Assembly: GCA_028684915.1 (NCBI GenBank)
Contig: JAQUEZ010000136.1
Span: forward strand, 1-16,072
DNA from: Desulfobulbus sp.
GTDB taxonomy: Bacteria; Desulfobacterota; Desulfobulbia; Desulfobulbales; Desulfobulbaceae
Direction: 5' to 3'
Length of the DNA: 16,072 nt
A program made the position numbers and the translations under genes. Shown piece after piece: positions 13,559 through 16,072 of this stretch (position 1 is the first letter of the stretch; each line of letters starts with the position of its first letter). The notes beneath the pieces are model-generated. The model saw nothing but the letters and a program-made list of their open reading frames with translations, was not told the DNA's origin and ran no database searches.

Positions 13559-14743
13559 TTAAATATCATTCAATTGTTTAGCCAAGGCTCTTGCTCGGTC
13601 GTTCTGGTAATACAATTTTTTCTTTCCTTGTGGCCTGTCTGGTTTTTTAATAATTCCAGGATAAAATCCATCAAGGGTATTCGAAAATATCTCGACGCAC
13701 TTTTCACGAACTTCAACATTACTTTCTTGAACAATGTTTGGCAGCCAGCGCTGCGCAGCATCATAAAAATCATTACGATTTTGACATGTTGCCCATGCGT
13801 TTTCTTCCGACTCTTTATAGATTTCTGCCGCAAGCCCGGTGTAGCCTTTTGCTGTGAGTTCCTTTTCAATGTGTTCCCGCTGGCGTTGGCTTTCCTGTTC
13901 TGCTTGCTTTTGTTGCGCTTGTTTTTCCCGCCGTTTTTTTGAGTCCTTGCTTTCCTGCATCAAGCCATATCCTACAGCCGTTTTGCCACCCGCGCCGATG
14001 GTCTCCAGGGCGTTTTTCAATAATTCCAAACCGGTTTCCACATCTTTGCGAGCATCTTCCTTCATTTCGTATGCCCCAGGCCGAGTGGCAAGCGAAAACA
14101 AAAACGTTTGCCCTGGTGCAACCGTCAAAAAAAAGACTGGCACCGGGTCGCAATAATCCGCAGGTGGGTTTTTCGGGTCTGCATAATATTCCTGATAATG
14201 GGGATTGAGGATATCCAGTTCCAGTTGCGGGTATTTTTCCGGCAGGGCATCAAAAACGATCAGGCTGCCAGCGGAATTCTCTGAACCAAAGAGCTTGTCT
14301 ATTTGTTCTTGCTGCTCTTGTTGCCATTCTTTCCCCCAGGCCCGCAGCAGACCTTTCACCGATGAGCCGGGGAGATAGGGCGCGCCTAAGGTTGGGTGCC
14401 AGATAAAGCCGGTTTCGTACGGGTGGCTTGCACCCAGGCCGGAAACAAAACGCCAGCTTGTTTGCATGGAAAGGGATGCGCCGTGCAGTGTTGTTTCCAC
14501 AAGATTACGCTGGCGGTTGCAGGCATTTTGCAGGGCATGATCACTCTGATTGTCCGATTTTTTCACAATAGCTTCGAAAAATTCTTTCTTGGCATTATCC
14601 GGTAAACCCCAAACGTCTTTTTGTTCTTTGTATTTATCACTCCAGCCTGGCGGATATTTGTTAAAAATCAAGCCAAGATTAGCTGTGGGATTTTGGGAAA
14701 GTGTTTCCCAATCAATCTTTTTCCCGTCGTACAAAGGAATCAT
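13559..14743 (-). CDS. cmr6: Type III-B RAMP protein Cmr6 with C-terminal extension
   Basis: Cmr6 is a RAMP (RRM-fold) subunit that caps the Cmr4/Cmr5 filament at the 3' end of the crRNA. The 394-residue protein has SGLGASHPYETGFIWHPTLG (101-120), LPGSSVKGLLRAWG (124-137) as the conserved RAMP helix, and a glycine-rich GAGGKTAVGYG loop (250-260). The core ends there. About 130 extra residues follow: a Lys/Gln/Glu-rich predicted coiled coil at about 266-297 and a helical C-terminal domain rich in charged and aromatic residues. Typical Cmr6 proteins stop soon after the glycine loop, so this extension is unusual. ATG 14743 shares one base with the cmr5 stop (TGATG); a GTG one codon earlier is possible. 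Confidence 0.93.
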   Translation of the reverse strand: MIPLYDGKKIDWETLSQNPTANLGLIFNKYPPGWSDKYKEQKDVWGLPDNAKKEFFEAIVKKSDNQSDHALQNACNRQRNLVETTLHGASLSMQTSWRFVSGLGASHPYETGFIWHPTLGAPYLPGSSVKGLLRAWGKEWQQEQQEQIDKLFGSENSAGSLIVFDALPEKYPQLELDILNPHYQEYYADPKNPPADYCDPVPVFFLTVAPGQTFLFSLATRPGAYEMKEDARKDVETGLELLKNALETIGAGGKTAVGYGLMQESKDSKKRREKQAQQKQAEQESQRQREHIEKELTAKGYTGLAAEIYKESEENAWATCQNRNDFYDAAQRWLPNIVQESNVEVREKCVEIFSNTLDGFYPGIIKKPDRPQGKKKLYYQNDRARALAKQLNDI

Positions 14744-15171
14744 CACTGCCCGCCTTTATCATCAGCAGCAACATCAGCATTATCTAGCCAGGCATCCGCA
14801 AATTTTTTCATCCAGTTGAGCAGGGCAACCGCCTCCTGTTCCGCCCGCATGTATTGATTCCGGTCGCCGCTCATGATTTGCCCAATTAAATTTGTTGCCG
14901 TATAAACTCGGCAAGGTCGATCATCTTGCTCTGTACCACAAAGCCAGTCCTGAAGTTGTTTATACAATCTATCAGATGGTTTATTGCTGTCTCCCCCGGC
15001 ATCAGCCAATAAAAAGGCCAGAGTTTGCCCCAATCCGTTTTGCAGAATCCGCACCGGTGTTTTGCGGATGTGAGTCAGCATTTTGTCTTTCTCTTTTTTG
15101 TCTTTCTTTTTCTCTTCTTCTATAAACTTCATGGCAAAGACCGCCCGTTTTTGATCGTTTGTCCGTGCCAT
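14743..15171 (-). CDS. cmr5: Type III-B small subunit Cmr5
   Basis: Cmr5 is the small helical subunit of the Cmr interference complex, lining the crRNA-target duplex next to Cmr4. The 142-residue protein starts MARTNDQKRAVFAMKFIEEE. It has a strongly charged Lys-rich stretch (KKKDKKEKDKM), then THIRKTPVRILQNGLGQTLA with the conserved family motif of Pro...Gly-Leu...aliphatic, and a C-terminal helix EAVALLNWMKKFADAW. Size and position between cmr4 and cmr6 fit. I use ATG 15171 with GGAGG about 9 bases upstream. A longer frame to 15207 overlaps cmr4 without a ribosome site. Only 2 bases separate it from the cmr4 stop. Confidence 0.93.
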   Translation of the reverse strand: MARTNDQKRAVFAMKFIEEEKKKDKKEKDKMLTHIRKTPVRILQNGLGQTLAFLLADAGGDSNKPSDRLYKQLQDWLCGTEQDDRPCRVYTATNLIGQIMSGDRNQYMRAEQEAVALLNWMKKFADAWLDNADVAADDKGGQ

Positions 15172-15173
15172 AG

Positions 15174-16055
15174 TTATACGCCTCCATTCACTTTTATGCA
15201 GCACCATCCTTGACCCACGGTTTCATTGCCGCCGATTTGCAGGTAGTTATCGTTCGCCAACGCTTCCAAATGCTGTGCCACATGATCAGCCCCGCCGACC
15301 TGACCGTTCATCCTGGGGGCATGGCATACCGCCAGCCCATAGAGGATTGTTTCCGGAGGCAGAGTTTCCTCCACCCACATGTTGCCGTCTCCGCCGGTGG
15401 TGGTTTTTTGGTCGTTGAGCTTGATTCGGGTGGCAATCTGGGTGGCATGGTTCACCATATAGGTAAAATCTTCGTCGGGCACGATAACCAGACGGGCTGG
15501 GTCAAACTCAGCGTCTTTATGGAGTATTTTTTGTATAGAGCTCTGGACGTTGGTATCGCCAGCCAGATCTTTTATTTTGAATTGGATCTCTTCCAGCACC
15601 AAAGGATCTGTAAAGCCACTGCCGGAAAGCACCAGGACGGTTTCCTTTTCTCCCTGTATCGCTGCTGTTTTCCAATCCGGCTCCGTCATGCCGATCAAGC
15701 GAGTATCGCGCTGCAATCGTTTTAAAATCATCGGGCAGGTCGCCCAGACAAAGACTCCTTGCAGGCTGCGGACAGGGAAGGCAAGAATTCGGGCATCGGT
15801 TAAAGAGAGGGCCCCGGCACTGGGTTGTGCATCGGAACCGCCAAACAGGGTTGTTATCTTAGGATCTTTTTTGCCCCACAGTCGTTCCGCCTTGTCCCGC
15901 AAACTGCCCTTGAAGCCGGACGCGGCAAACATGGGAAAGCCGGTGTGCACTTCCCGTTGAATCGGTAGATCAACCACTCCGGTGGTCTGCCCCGTGCCAG
16001 GATGCAGGAAGGTTATGGCCTGCAAGGTAATCATTCTTGAAACAGGTTTTGACAT
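15174..16055 (-). CDS. cmr4: Type III-B backbone RAMP protein Cmr4 (target RNA cleavage)
   Basis: Cmr4 forms the backbone of the type III-B complex and cuts target RNA every 6 bases. The 293-residue protein has FLHPGTGQTTGVVDLPIQRE (16-35). Asp29 lies at the place of the catalytic Asp of characterised Cmr4 proteins (Asp26 in Pyrococcus), so RNA cleavage should be intact. GFPMFAASGFKGSLRDKAE (39-57) is the RAMP helix motif and GGNETVGQGWCCIKV the C-terminal Gly-rich strand. AAAAGGAGG sits 7 bases before ATG 16055, which lies 17 bases from the right edge. The strong ribosome site inside the operon fits its high copy number in the complex. Upstream cmr genes, including cas10/cmr2, are expected beyond the edge. 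Confidence 0.96.
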   Translation of the reverse strand: MSKPVSRMITLQAITFLHPGTGQTTGVVDLPIQREVHTGFPMFAASGFKGSLRDKAERLWGKKDPKITTLFGGSDAQPSAGALSLTDARILAFPVRSLQGVFVWATCPMILKRLQRDTRLIGMTEPDWKTAAIQGEKETVLVLSGSGFTDPLVLEEIQFKIKDLAGDTNVQSSIQKILHKDAEFDPARLVIVPDEDFTYMVNHATQIATRIKLNDQKTTTGGDGNMWVEETLPPETILYGLAVCHAPRMNGQVGGADHVAQHLEALANDNYLQIGGNETVGQGWCCIKVNGGV

Positions 16056-16072
16056 CTCGTTTTCCTCCTTTT

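Overview
The window is a bacterial chromosome segment, probably from a Gram-negative proteobacterium in the broad sense (Pseudomonadota or Desulfobacterota). The genes suggest this (long-form SelO, MsrA/MsrB pair, DUF4242, RT-Cas1 with type III-B genes), but no gene fixes the taxon. Every gene called with confidence lies on the minus strand. The left 6.6 kb is ordinary accessory chromosome. The right 9 kb is a CRISPR-Cas defence island.

Left part, from the edge: the N-terminal two thirds of an SRAP (YedK/HMCES-type) DNA-protein crosslink protein (1-449), a small two-helix membrane protein (583-786), a short-chain dehydrogenase (1057-1851), and a cupin (2003-2374) just downstream of SelO (2417-4120). 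Then come MsrA (4333-4839) and MsrB (4839-5285), overlapping by one base, and a small double zinc-ribbon protein (5346-5564). SelO and the two methionine sulfoxide reductases form a protein-redox-repair group. A 690-base stretch without a recognisable gene (5661-6351) precedes a DUF4242 protein (6352-6624).

The CRISPR island starts near 7050. Its adaptation operon encodes a reverse transcriptase-Cas1 fusion (8105-10144) followed by two different Cas2 proteins (7818-8108 and 7540-7821), each overlapping the gene before it by 4 bases. Three CRISPR arrays lie at 7097-7278 (3 repeats), 10319-11300 (14 repeats) and 12177-12360 (3 repeats). All have the leader on the right and are read leftward. 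The three leaders are homologous. Two related repeat types occur: a 37-base type A and a 36-base type B. They are mixed within arrays 2 and 3.

The effector part at the right edge is a type III-B operon: cmr4 (15174-16055), cmr5, cmr6 with a C-terminal coiled-coil extension, and an unrecognised membrane-anchored protein (13120-13548). It continues into a short SAVED-like fragment and a 79-residue Csx3-like protein, which point to cyclic-oligoadenylate signalling. The unit made of last repeat, leader, csx3-like gene and SAVED-like fragment is present twice in tandem (about 11264-11937 and 12324-12991). Between the copies sits a 192-bp element with 23-bp terminal inverted repeats (11938-12129), which truncates the left copy. 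cas10/cmr2, cmr1, cmr3 and any cas6 are not in the window. The first three would be expected beyond the right edge.

Reading of the whole: a type III-B system whose RT-Cas1 may allow spacer capture from RNA, feeding three arrays with related leaders. The locus has expanded by duplication of an array-leader-ring-nuclease module and was rearranged by a small transposable element.
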